14,505 nucleotides of DNA from Pseudomonadota bacterium (GTDB taxonomy: Bacteria; Pseudomonadota; Alphaproteobacteria; Rhizobiales; Hyphomicrobiaceae), in the NCBI GenBank assembly GCA_023387235.1, contig JAEWIJ010000071.1, positions 1 through 14,505 on the forward strand, written 5' to 3'. The notes under the pieces were generated by a model. It saw only the letters and a list, made by a program, of their open reading frames with translations. It searched no databases and was not told the DNA's origin. Shown here one piece after another: positions 1 to 8,189 of the stretch. Position 1 is the stretch's first letter, and every line of letters begins with the position of its first letter. The translations under genes and the position numbers were made by a program.

Positions 1-663
1 TTCTCGCCACGCGCAACGCAGAGTGCCATAGAGCGCGCGATCAAGAACGGCTACTCGGTCGGCGCGACGCCCGAGCAGTTCCCGGCCGAGATGAACAGGG
101 GCTATGCCGTCACGGAGAAGCTCAGAACGAGCGTTCGCGCCGGCTTCAACGCGCCCGTCGGCGACGAGATGCTCCTCACGGCAGCGGGAGCCGAAGCGCG
201 CCTCACGCTTGGGCAGATCGCGCCGGCCATCTCTTGGGGCTGGCACACGGGCGTGGATATGACGACGCAGGCGACCGGTACGAACGCCGTCGAATCCGGC
301 CCGCAGTTCAGGTTCGGCAGCAACCAGCTCGCCCTCACGTTCACGCCGAAGATGATGCACAATTTCGGCGAGCATCACGAAAGCCAGACTGCCTTCGCCT
401 ATGCGGCGGGGCTGAAGGGCGAAGTGGTGAAGGACATCTCGCTCGGCATCGAGGCTTTCGGATCGACCGCGGAAACAGCGATCGTACCGGGAACGGCGCT
501 CCAAACGCACCGCGGCAGTCCGGGTGTGTATGTCGGGCTCGGTCTCGCGCCGCAGGCGATCGGCAACGACTCGAAGTTCTCGCTCGAGCTCGGCGCTCTC
601 GCGGACGTCGGCGAATCGCAGCCCGACTGGACGGGCAAGGTCAAGGCCGCCGTTACCTGGTGA
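1..663 (+). CDS. Outer-membrane beta-barrel protein, 3' part (5' end outside window)
   Basis: The frame is open from base 1 and ends with TGA at 661-663, giving 220 residues of a protein whose N-terminus lies outside the window. An internal ATG at 91 lacks a convincing ribosome binding site and is probably not the start. The visible part is built of alternating hydrophobic/polar stretches rich in Gly, Ala and aromatic residues (for example AISWGWHTGVDM and GVYVGLGLA), as in transmembrane beta strands. It ends in the aromatic residue Trp (AAVTW), as expected for a C-terminal strand recognised by the BAM assembly machinery. There is no catalytic motif. I read it as a barrel or autotransporter-like outer-membrane protein of unknown substrate; I cannot assign a named family. 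It converges on the TorF-like gene, also an outer-membrane barrel, but nothing shows that the two are functionally linked. Confidence 0.7.
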   Translation, partial: FSPRATQSAIERAIKNGYSVGATPEQFPAEMNRGYAVTEKLRTSVRAGFNAPVGDEMLLTAAGAEARLTLGQIAPAISWGWHTGVDMTTQATGTNAVESGPQFRFGSNQLALTFTPKMMHNFGEHHESQTAFAYAAGLKGEVVKDISLGIEAFGSTAETAIVPGTALQTHRGSPGVYVGLGLAPQAIGNDSKFSLELGALADVGESQPDWTGKVKAAVTW

Positions 664-733
664 TCAGCGGCGGCCGGCGCCATCAGCCGCGCCGCGCACC
701 CTTCTCGTTCGCCATTCCCACAGCACAAAAGCA

Positions 734-759
734 AAGCGGGGCCCCGAGGGACCCCGCTT
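734..759 (-). terminator. Rho-independent terminator of the TorF-like gene
   Basis: A perfect 8-bp stem (AAGCGGGG at 734-741 with CCCCGCTT at 752-759) encloses a 10-nt loop. Read on the minus strand, the stem is followed by a T-rich tract (TTTGCTTTTG), which makes it an intrinsic terminator for the minus-strand gene ending at 789. On the plus strand no T tract follows, so termination of the 1-663 gene is less certain. The rest of the 664-788 gap shows nothing else. Confidence 0.75.
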
Positions 760-788
760 CGACTGCCGCCGGGAAGCGGATGCTATGC

Positions 789-1598
789 TCAGAAGGTAGC
801 CTTGGCCGTTGCGACGAAGCGCGCGCCGCAGTGCAGGAGCTTCGTGTCCTGGCAAACGTCCAGGTCGCTGTCCCAATAACGCAGGTCGAGGCTGAAGCGC
901 TCGTGGAAGCCCAGCGTCACGCCGGCGTTCCAGTACGAGTAATGATCATCGCCGAACGTGAAGGCGTACGCGTTGTCGTCACCCGACTGGTAGCCGTAGA
1001 GGGCGCTGAACGTGACGCCGATGTCGCGGATCTTCGGCAGCTCCTGCGCGAAGGTGCCTTCGACCGTCCACACATCGCCCGTTTCGCCGGTGTAGTCAGG
1101 CGACCAGTAGCCTGTCACGCCAACCGTGCCGCCTTTCCACGGCGAGACGCTCGCACCTGCCCTGACCTCGAAGAAATTGAGCTCCGTCAACCCATCGGAG
1201 GTGCCGTCATGTGCACCTGGATAGGTGTAGTAGATCACGCCGAGGTCGAAGCTGACCGGGCCAAGCACCGGCCGGATGCCTGCGCCAAAGGTCAGCTCGG
1301 TGGTCGCCACGTTCCTGCCACCAATCGGCGTATCGCCGAAGTCGAGGTTCGAAACGAACACGTTGCCGTAGAGAATTCCGTAGGTGGCCTCGAGCGTTGC
1401 CTGCACGGCGGGATCCTTCGACGTCTGGCTCATGCCGCGGAAAACGTAGTCGTTCGTCAAGGCGAAGCTTGCCGACCACGCAAAGACGCGGTCGGACGGC
1501 ATCGGCTCGTCCTTGAGGCCGCCCGCAGCAGCCGGTCCCGCGAGAATTGCAAGCGCCATCGCCCCCGCGATGCTCTTTGCCCATGTCCCGGTCATCAT
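789..1598 (-). CDS. TorF-family putative porin (Gcw_chp family)
   Basis: Encodes 269 residues, matching the usual length of this proteobacterial outer-membrane family. The N-terminus has a signal peptide: a Lys, a hydrophobic Ala/Leu/Ile stretch and a likely cleavage after GPAAA near residue 25. Directly after it is the family's signature region (LTNDYVFRGMSQT), then a run of amphipathic beta strands. The last residue is Phe (ATAKATF), the beta-barrel C-terminal signal. The start is the first of two adjacent ATGs (1596-1598), since GAGGGG lies 9 nt upstream; the frame stays open far upstream only because of high GC. The family is thought to form outer-membrane channels, but substrates are mostly unknown. 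The gene stands alone: terminator downstream, divergent regulatory region shared with the folM-like gene upstream. Confidence 0.88.
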   Translation of the reverse strand: MMTGTWAKSIAGAMALAILAGPAAAGGLKDEPMPSDRVFAWSASFALTNDYVFRGMSQTSKDPAVQATLEATYGILYGNVFVSNLDFGDTPIGGRNVATTELTFGAGIRPVLGPVSFDLGVIYYTYPGAHDGTSDGLTELNFFEVRAGASVSPWKGGTVGVTGYWSPDYTGETGDVWTVEGTFAQELPKIRDIGVTFSALYGYQSGDDNAYAFTFGDDHYSYWNAGVTLGFHERFSLDLRYWDSDLDVCQDTKLLHCGARFVATAKATF

Positions 1599-1952
1599 CG
1601 TATTCGTCCCCTCGTTTCCCGTCGGAAGTCCCTGAAAATTCCCTGCATGTGACGGTAATGTTGCGGATGGCCCGTGCGGGACGCAAGCTGAGCTTTGCAT
1701 TTCTTGCAACGTTGCGGAGGGGGCGTGGCTGTTCCGTAACAGTCTGGTACTTATGGGCAAATTAGCACTCTCGAATGCCTCAAAATTAGTCACAAACGCC
1801 ATCCTACCTGCCGTTTTTGGCGCCATAGCTTTTACCAATGGCGCCATTGCGGACCTGCGCTGCTGCCACTTGTCGGCATGATGGCACCACGCGATGATGC
1901 TCCGAGCCGTTTTGGAGACCGGAATCGCACGACTCACTCCGGCAGAGGACGA
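1599..1952. promoter_or_regulatory. Divergent intergenic region between the TorF-like and folM-like genes
   Basis: These 354 bp hold no gene that I can support and should contain the promoters of both flanking genes. The stretch from about 1740 to 1850 is clearly more AT-rich than the surrounding coding DNA. Visible symmetrical elements are TTGCA-N5-TGCAA at 1695-1709, an overlapping 10-bp palindrome GCAACGTTGC at 1706-1715, and the paired TGGCGCCA palindromes listed separately. No good -35/-10 pair stands out on either strand, so promoter positions are not assigned. Confidence 0.6.
1818..1849. promoter_or_regulatory. Paired TGGCGCCA palindromes, candidate operator
   Basis: TGGCGCCAT occurs at 1818-1826 and again at 1839-1847. 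The start-to-start distance is 21 bp, two helical turns, so both would face the same side of the DNA. The second copy is the core of a perfect 14-bp palindrome (CAATGGCGCCATTG, 1836-1849). A related but imperfect copy, TGGCACCA, lies at 1882-1889. Such an arrangement suits a dimeric repressor or activator. The protein is unknown, and which flanking gene it controls cannot be told; the sites lie about 104-135 bp upstream of the folM-like start and 220-250 bp from the TorF-like start. Confidence 0.45.
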
Positions 1953-2726
1953 ATGACCGATCATGTGAGAACAGGCACGCGGCAAGACGGCACGCGCACT
2001 GCGCTCGTCACCGGCGCGGGACGGCGCATCGGCCGCACCATCGCGCTCGATCTCGCGCGGCAGGGCTGGCGCGTCGGCGTGCACTATGCCGCCTCGCGTG
2101 AGGAAGCGGAGGCGGTCGTCGCCGATATCGAGGCATCGGGCGGCACGGCTCGCGCGCTCAGCGCGGACCTCGCCGATGCGGGCGCGGCCGAAGACCTGGT
2201 TGCCGGATGCTCGGCCCGCCTCGGCGCCCCCGAATTGCTGGTGAACAGTGCCGCGCTCTTCCTCGATGACCGCATCGAGACCCTCGACCCTCACCAGTGG
2301 GACCGCCAGCACGCGGTCAACCTGCGCGCGCCCGTCCTGCTCGCCAAGGCGTTTGCGCGGCATCTGCCGGCCGATCGCCAGGGCCTGATCATCAACATCA
2401 TAGACCAGCGCGTGTGGCGACTGACGCCCGAATTCTTCTCCTACACGATCGCAAAAGCCGGTCTCTATGCCGCGACCCAGACCCTCGCCCAGGCGCTCGC
2501 CCCGCGCATCCGCGTGAACGCCATCGGCCCAGGCCCCGTGCTCGCCAGCATCCATCAGACACCGGACGCCTTCCGCGAGGAGGTTGCAGAGACGCTACTC
2601 GGGCGCGCAACCCCACCCGAAGAGATCGCCGCAGCCGTCCGCTTCATCCTTGACGCCCCGTCGATGACCGGCCAGATGATCGCCCTCGATGCAGGCCAGC
2701 ATCTCGCCTGGAACACTGGCAGATGA
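1953..2726 (+). CDS. FolM/PTR1-like pteridine (dihydromonapterin/dihydrofolate) reductase, SDR family
   Basis: A 257-residue short-chain dehydrogenase/reductase. The nucleotide-binding motif at residues 20-27 is TGAGRRIG, fitting TGXXXRXG, the variant typical of NADPH-dependent pteridine reductases (PTR1, FolM) rather than the common TGXXXGXG. In place of the usual catalytic Ser there is Asp151, 13 residues before Tyr164 and with Lys168 four further on. That spacing equals the Asp-Tyr-Lys triad known from Leishmania PTR1. The likely role is cytosolic reduction of dihydropterins or dihydrofolate. The start at 1953 is chosen because GAGGA sits just upstream (3-nt spacer) and homologous sequence begins nearby; an in-frame ATG at 1878 would add an unconserved tail. 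folB follows after 7 nt, in one operon. The exact substrate cannot be read from sequence. Confidence 0.8.
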   Translation: MTDHVRTGTRQDGTRTALVTGAGRRIGRTIALDLARQGWRVGVHYAASREEAEAVVADIEASGGTARALSADLADAGAAEDLVAGCSARLGAPELLVNSAALFLDDRIETLDPHQWDRQHAVNLRAPVLLAKAFARHLPADRQGLIINIIDQRVWRLTPEFFSYTIAKAGLYAATQTLAQALAPRIRVNAIGPGPVLASIHQTPDAFREEVAETLLGRATPPEEIAAAVRFILDAPSMTGQMIALDAGQHLAWNTGR

Positions 2727-2733
2727 TCACACC

Positions 2734-3153
2734 ATGACAGAGCCACTCGCCTCTCCGGGCTCGATGACCGGCCTGCCCCCGGCGGCACGCGGCCGTGCGC
2801 TCCGGCGCGTGTTCGTGCGCGATCTCGAGCTGATGGCCTCGGTCGGCGTGTTCGAGCTCGAGAAGCGCTACGAGCAGCGCCTCATCATCTCGGTCGATCT
2901 GCTGGTAATCGACGACTACGACGGCAAATCCGACAATCTCGGCGCGGTGCTCGACTACGGCTCCGTGGTCGCGGGCATTCGTACCATCGTCGAGAGCGGA
3001 CACACGAACCTGCTCGAGACGCTGGCCGAGCGCATCGCCCAGCGCTGTCTCTCGGACGCACGCGTCATGCGCGCCGTCGTGCGCCTCGAGAAGCCCGACA
3101 TCGTACCCGGATGCCGCACGGTCGGCATCGAGATCGTGCGCGATAGAGCTTAG
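2734..3153 (+). CDS. folB: Dihydroneopterin aldolase
   Basis: A 139-residue protein of the DHNA/FolB family, which converts 7,8-dihydroneopterin to 6-hydroxymethyl-7,8-dihydropterin and glycolaldehyde in folate synthesis. The family core starts around residue 26 (VFVRDLELMASVGVFELEK). Conserved Glu41, Tyr75 in LDYG, the Asn-Leu-Leu-Glu segment at 92-95 and the active-site Lys120 in RLEKP are all present. The first 22 or so residues are a non-conserved extension, so a start at the ATG at 2764 is also possible; ATG 2734 was chosen because it follows the folM-like stop by 7 nt, as in a coupled operon, although the ribosome binding site is weak. The 3' end overlaps the stop codon of the convergent hslU. 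Confidence 0.92.
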   Translation: MTEPLASPGSMTGLPPAARGRALRRVFVRDLELMASVGVFELEKRYEQRLIISVDLLVIDDYDGKSDNLGAVLDYGSVVAGIRTIVESGHTNLLETLAERIAQRCLSDARVMRAVVRLEKPDIVPGCRTVGIEIVRDRA

Positions 3154-4457
3154 AGAATGAACTTCGACAGATCGGCATTGCGCGCGAGATCGCCGACGCG
3201 CGCGTGCACGTAGGCGCCGTCGATGGCGACCGTGTTGCCGCCGCGATCGGACGCATCAAACGAAATATCGTCCAGCACCCGCTCGACGACCGTGTGAAGC
3301 CGCCGCGCACCGATATTCTCGACCGTCGAATTCACGGCGACCGCGATGTCGGCGATCGCGTCGATGGCATCGTCGCTGAAGCTCAGCGTGAGCCCTTCCG
3401 TCGCCATGAGCGCAATGTACTGCTTGATGAGGCTCGCCTGCGGCTCCGTCAGAATGCGGCGGAAATCCTCGCGCGTCAGCGGCTTCAGCTCAACGCGGAT
3501 GGGCAGCCGCCCTTGCAGCTCCGGCAATAGATCCGATGGCTTGGCCAGGTGGAAGGCGCCGGATGCAATGAACAGAATGTGGTCCGTCTTGACGGGGCCG
3601 TACTTCGTCGCGACGGTCGTTCCCTCGATCAGCGGCAGGAGATCGCGCTGCACGCCCTCACGGCTGACATCGGCACCGCCGCGGCCGGTGGCATCGCTGC
3701 GCGAGCAGATCTTGTCGATCTCGTCGAGGAAGACGATGCCGTTGTTCTCGACAAGCTTCACGGCATCGATAGCCACCTGGTCGGAATCCAGCAGCTTGTC
3801 GCTCTCCTGCCCGATCAGCTGCTCGTAGCTCTGGCCGACGGACATGCGCCGCGTCTTCATGCGCTGACCGAAAGCCTTGCCCAGCATCTCGCTGATGTTG
3901 ACCATGCCCACCTGCCCGCCTGGAACATCGAATGTCGGGAAGCCGGAGCCGGCATCGGGCACCTGAATCTCGATCTCCTTGTCGTTGAGCTCGTTCGCGC
4001 GCAGGCGCTTGCGGAAAGCCTCCCGCGTCGAAGGCTGCGCACCCGGCCCGACCAGCGCATCGAGCACCTTCTCCTCGGCATTCTTCTCGGCCTGCGCCTT
4101 GACCTCCCGGCGCCGGCTGTCGCGCACGAGCCCGATGCCGACCTCGACGAGATCGCGCACGATGCTGTCGACATCGCGGCCGACGTAGCCGACCTCGGTG
4201 AATTTCGTCGCCTCGACCTTGAGGAAGGGCGCGCCGGCCAGCCGGGCCAGACGCCGCGAGATCTCCGTTTTGCCGCACCCGGTCGGCCCGATCATGAGGA
4301 TGTTCTTCGGCTGGACCTCCTCGCGCAGCTCGCCTTCGAGCTGCTGGCGCCGCCAGCGGTTGCGGAGCGCGATCGCAACGGCCCGCTTGGCGTCCTGCTG
4401 GCCGACGATATAGCGGTCGAGCTCCGAGACGATCTCGCGGGGAGAGAAATTGGACAT
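3150..4457 (-). CDS. hslU: ATP-dependent protease ATPase subunit HslU (ClpY)
   Basis: Encodes 435 residues, the normal length. HslU is the hexameric AAA+ unfoldase that feeds proteins into the HslV peptidase in the cytoplasm. The sequence shows Walker A GPTGCGKT (57-64), the substrate-gripping pore loop GYVG (90-93), a charged intermediate I-domain (about 110-240), Walker B IVFLDEID (241-248), the conserved ELQGRLPIRVEL segment, and a C-terminal tail ending in KFIL, the part that docks into HslV. The start ATG (4455-4457) has GAGGT 9 nt upstream. It is divergent from boxC and its TAA overlaps the folB stop. hslV, usually next to hslU, is not in this window, so the two subunits are not encoded side by side here unless rearranged elsewhere. 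Confidence 0.97.
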   Translation of the reverse strand: MSNFSPREIVSELDRYIVGQQDAKRAVAIALRNRWRRQQLEGELREEVQPKNILMIGPTGCGKTEISRRLARLAGAPFLKVEATKFTEVGYVGRDVDSIVRDLVEVGIGLVRDSRRREVKAQAEKNAEEKVLDALVGPGAQPSTREAFRKRLRANELNDKEIEIQVPDAGSGFPTFDVPGGQVGMVNISEMLGKAFGQRMKTRRMSVGQSYEQLIGQESDKLLDSDQVAIDAVKLVENNGIVFLDEIDKICSRSDATGRGGADVSREGVQRDLLPLIEGTTVATKYGPVKTDHILFIASGAFHLAKPSDLLPELQGRLPIRVELKPLTREDFRRILTEPQASLIKQYIALMATEGLTLSFSDDAIDAIADIAVAVNSTVENIGARRLHTVVERVLDDISFDASDRGGNTVAIDGAYVHARVGDLARNADLSKFIL

Positions 4458-4672
4458 TCAATCAGTACCTCGTATTGCGGCCACCCGGACGGTGCCGCCC
4501 GTGCTGTTATCTGGCGCTCCAGGCCTTCCGGGGCAAGCCCTTTGGCCGGCGAGATCATTTTCCCGGCCCTGCCGGTCGGCACGATTCCCGTTGCGCGGAG
4601 GCGAACAAGCGTGGACTCTCTCCGTTAACGCACCACGCCCGGAGAGGGCGGAGAGCTGCCCGGGAGGACGAT
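4458..4672. promoter_or_regulatory. Divergent promoter region of hslU and boxC
   Basis: These 215 bp must hold the start signals of both genes. I find the ribosome binding sites at either edge but no convincing heat-shock (RpoH) promoter for hslU, and no repeated TGCA boxes of the sort bound by BoxR/BzdR-type regulators before boxC. Confidence 0.4.
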
Positions 4673-6358
<1,686 letters not shown>

Positions 6359-6366
6359 CGCTTTCT

Positions 6367-6483
6367 CCTTCTCCCCGTGCTTACGGGGAGAAGGTGGGGA
6401 TGAGGGGCGGCCGCTTGCGCAGACGTTTGTGTTTGCCGCCGCCCCTCACCCTAACCCTCTCCCCGCGAAGGACGGGGAGAGGG
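6367..6483. repeat. Pair of inverted REP-like palindromes between boxC and boxB
   Basis: Two related hairpins face each other. The left one is a perfect 12-bp stem with a GCTT loop (CCTTCTCCCCGT at 6367-6378 with its complement at 6383-6394). The right one is an 11-bp stem (CCCTCTCCCCG at 6455-6465 with 6473-6483) and a 7-nt loop. Their inner flanks, GATGAGGGGCGGCC near 6399 and GCCGCCCCTCACC near 6438, are also near-complements, so the whole unit could fold into one long structure. The right copy, with CCCTCACCCTAACCCTCTCC, matches a REP-type palindrome that I recall as frequent in Hyphomicrobiales genomes. It ends 21 nt before the boxB start and may affect mRNA stability or relative boxC/boxB expression. 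Confidence 0.85.
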
Positions 6484-6504
6484 GACAAAAACGGAGGAAA
6501 CGAG

Positions 6505-7956
6505 ATGACTACAAACGGCGCCGTCGACTACTCGACGAAGATCCCGAACAACGTCGGCCTCAATGACGATCAGCGCGTGCTGAAGGCGCTGGAGCAATGG
6601 CATCCCGGCTATATCGACTGGTGGATGACCATGGGCCCTGAAGGCTTCCAGACCTCGGACGTCTATCTGCGCACCGCGATCTCGATCGATCCCAAGGGCT
6701 GGGCCAAATTCGACTACGTCAAAATGCCCGAATACCGCTGGGGCATCCTGCTCGCACCGCAGGACGACAGCCGCCTCGTGAATTTCGGCGCGCACAAGGG
6801 CGAGAAGGCGTGGCAGGAAGTACCGGGCGAATACCGCGCCATGCTGCGCCGCCTCGTGGTCATCCAGGGCGACACGGAGCCCGCGAGCGTCGAGCAGCAG
6901 CGTCATCTCGGTAAGACCGCGCCCTCGCTCTACGACATGCGCAATCTTTTCCAGGTGAACGTCGAGGAAGGGCGCCACCTCTGGGCGATGGTCTACCTGC
7001 TGCACAAGTACTTCGGTCGCGATGGCCGCGAGGAAGCGGACGGCCTCCTCCAACGCCGCTCGGGCGACGAGGACAAGCCGCGCATGCTCGGCGCCTTCAA
7101 CGAGTCGACGCCGGACTGGCTCTCGTTCTTCATGTTCACATTCTTCACCGACCGCGACGGCAAGATGCAGCTCGAAAGCCTCGCGCAATCGGGCTTCGAT
7201 CCGCTCTCGCGCACGTGCCGCTTCATGCTGACGGAAGAAGCGCACCACATGTTCGTCGGCGAGACCGGCGTCGGGCGCACGATCGAGCGCACGTGCGAGG
7301 CCATGAAGGCCGCCGGCATCGAGGATCCCTATGACGTGAACCGCGTGCGTGCGCTCGGCGTCGTCGATCTGCCGACGCTGCAGAAGAAGGCGAACCTGCA
7401 CTTCTCGCTCTCGCTCGACCTCTTCGGCTCGGAGGTCTCGACGAACGCCGCGAACTTTTACAATTCGGGCCTCAAGGGCCGCTTCAACGAGACGCGCATC
7501 GACGACGATCACTTGCTCACGGGCGCTGTGTATCCCGTGCTGAAGTACGTCGATGGCGCGATCAAGATGGTCGACGAGCCGGCGCTCACCGCCATCAACA
7601 TGCGGCTCAGGGACGACTACGTGAAGGACTGCCAGGGCGGCGTCTCGCGCTGGAACCGCATCATCGACAAGGCCGGGATCAAGTTCCAGCACGCGCTGCC
7701 GTCGGTCTCCTTCAACAGGGCCATCGGCGAGTTCCGCAATGTGCACGCCTCTCCCGAGGGGCAGCTCCTTTCGGATGGTGAATGGGCGGCGCGGAAGGAC
7801 GAATGGCTCCCGTCAAAGGATGACGGCGCCTATATCGAGAGCCTGATGCAACCATGCTGGGATCGCGGCCAGTATGCCGGGTGGATCTCGGCACCCAAGG
7901 TCGGCATCGACAGCAAGCCGGGCGACTTCGAGTACGTGAAGATTGCCGTTTCGTAA
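6505..7956 (+). CDS. boxB: Benzoyl-CoA 2,3-epoxidase, oxygenase subunit BoxB
   Basis: A 483-residue protein of BoxB length. BoxB is a ferritin-like di-iron oxygenase that, with electrons from NADPH via the reductase BoxA, converts benzoyl-CoA to 2,3-epoxybenzoyl-CoA. Two carboxylate/histidine iron-binding segments are visible: VEEGRH (Glu154/155, His158) and EEAHH (Glu244/245, His247/248), with further acidic candidates such as Glu130. GGAGG lies 7 nt before the ATG, a strong ribosome binding site, so the start is well supported. The gene follows boxC and probably belongs to the same transcription unit despite the REP pair in the gap. boxA, a benzoate-CoA ligase and the semialdehyde dehydrogenase are not in the window. 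Confidence 0.94.
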   Translation: MTTNGAVDYSTKIPNNVGLNDDQRVLKALEQWHPGYIDWWMTMGPEGFQTSDVYLRTAISIDPKGWAKFDYVKMPEYRWGILLAPQDDSRLVNFGAHKGEKAWQEVPGEYRAMLRRLVVIQGDTEPASVEQQRHLGKTAPSLYDMRNLFQVNVEEGRHLWAMVYLLHKYFGRDGREEADGLLQRRSGDEDKPRMLGAFNESTPDWLSFFMFTFFTDRDGKMQLESLAQSGFDPLSRTCRFMLTEEAHHMFVGETGVGRTIERTCEAMKAAGIEDPYDVNRVRALGVVDLPTLQKKANLHFSLSLDLFGSEVSTNAANFYNSGLKGRFNETRIDDDHLLTGAVYPVLKYVDGAIKMVDEPALTAINMRLRDDYVKDCQGGVSRWNRIIDKAGIKFQHALPSVSFNRAIGEFRNVHASPEGQLLSDGEWAARKDEWLPSKDDGAYIESLMQPCWDRGQYAGWISAPKVGIDSKPGDFEYVKIAVS

Positions 7957-7993
7957 CTCGCCCGAAGCCGGGCGGCAGTGCTACAGGCTGGCG

Positions 7994-8032
7994 TCCCGGG
8001 AACCTGCCGCAGCGCGGCAAGTTCATCCGGGA
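7994..8032. terminator. Strong hairpin in the boxB-ppiC gap, possible transcript end
   Basis: An imperfect inverted repeat with a 6-bp inner stem (TGCCGC/GCGGCA) around the loop AGC, one mismatch, 4 further pairs, a 2-nt bulge and 6 outer pairs (TCCCGG/CCGGGA). A smaller hairpin, CGCCCG-AAGC-CGGGCG, lies just after the boxB stop at 7959-7974. Neither is followed by a T tract on either strand, so these are weak as intrinsic terminators; they may stabilise the 3' end of the box mRNA or be a worn palindromic repeat. The remaining gap to 8189 shows no gene. Confidence 0.4.
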
Positions 8033-8189
8033 AGCGCCTTGTGTGCGGCCGCGACAACGGCGGTCACAATCGCGCCATACCGCTGAAGCTTGGCTTGGCG
8101 CCGCGCCGGCCAGGGACTAAGGCTTGGCTGCCCCGGACCTGGCGCCCGCGCGCCCATGGCCGGTTTGCCCCTCTTGAGGATCGCACCCC

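Noticed and set aside
234..1652. Long plus-strand open frame spanning the first barrel gene and the complement of the TorF-like gene
   Set aside because: It crosses two well-supported genes and a terminator and its translation is Arg-rich shadow sequence.
1882..1900. Possible sigma-54 promoter starting TGGCAC
   Set aside because: The -12 element (TTGC at the right spacing) is absent; the sequence there is GATGA.
1599..2555. N-terminal extension of the TorF-like frame to a 588-residue protein
   Set aside because: The extension is antisense to the folM-like gene and lies upstream of a signal peptide with its own ribosome binding site.
3549..4628. Long open frame on the plus strand, antisense to hslU
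   Set aside because: It is the complement of an unmistakable hslU with all AAA+ motifs; high GC leaves stop-poor antisense frames, and the translation has low-complexity Asp/Leu/Arg composition without any motif.
4458..4672. Heat-shock promoter for hslU
   Set aside because: Only a lone CTTG on the minus strand was seen, without a matching -10 element at an acceptable distance.
6451..7746. Long open frame on the minus strand, antisense to boxB
   Set aside because: Same GC effect; boxB has the iron-binding motifs and a strong ribosome binding site, whereas the antisense translation shows no recognisable family.
8096..8146. Two TGGCGCC matches 44 bp apart upstream of the PPIase gene, similar to the 1818/1839 operator candidate
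   Set aside because: Both lack the last palindromic base and sit in very GC-rich DNA, where such matches are expected by chance.
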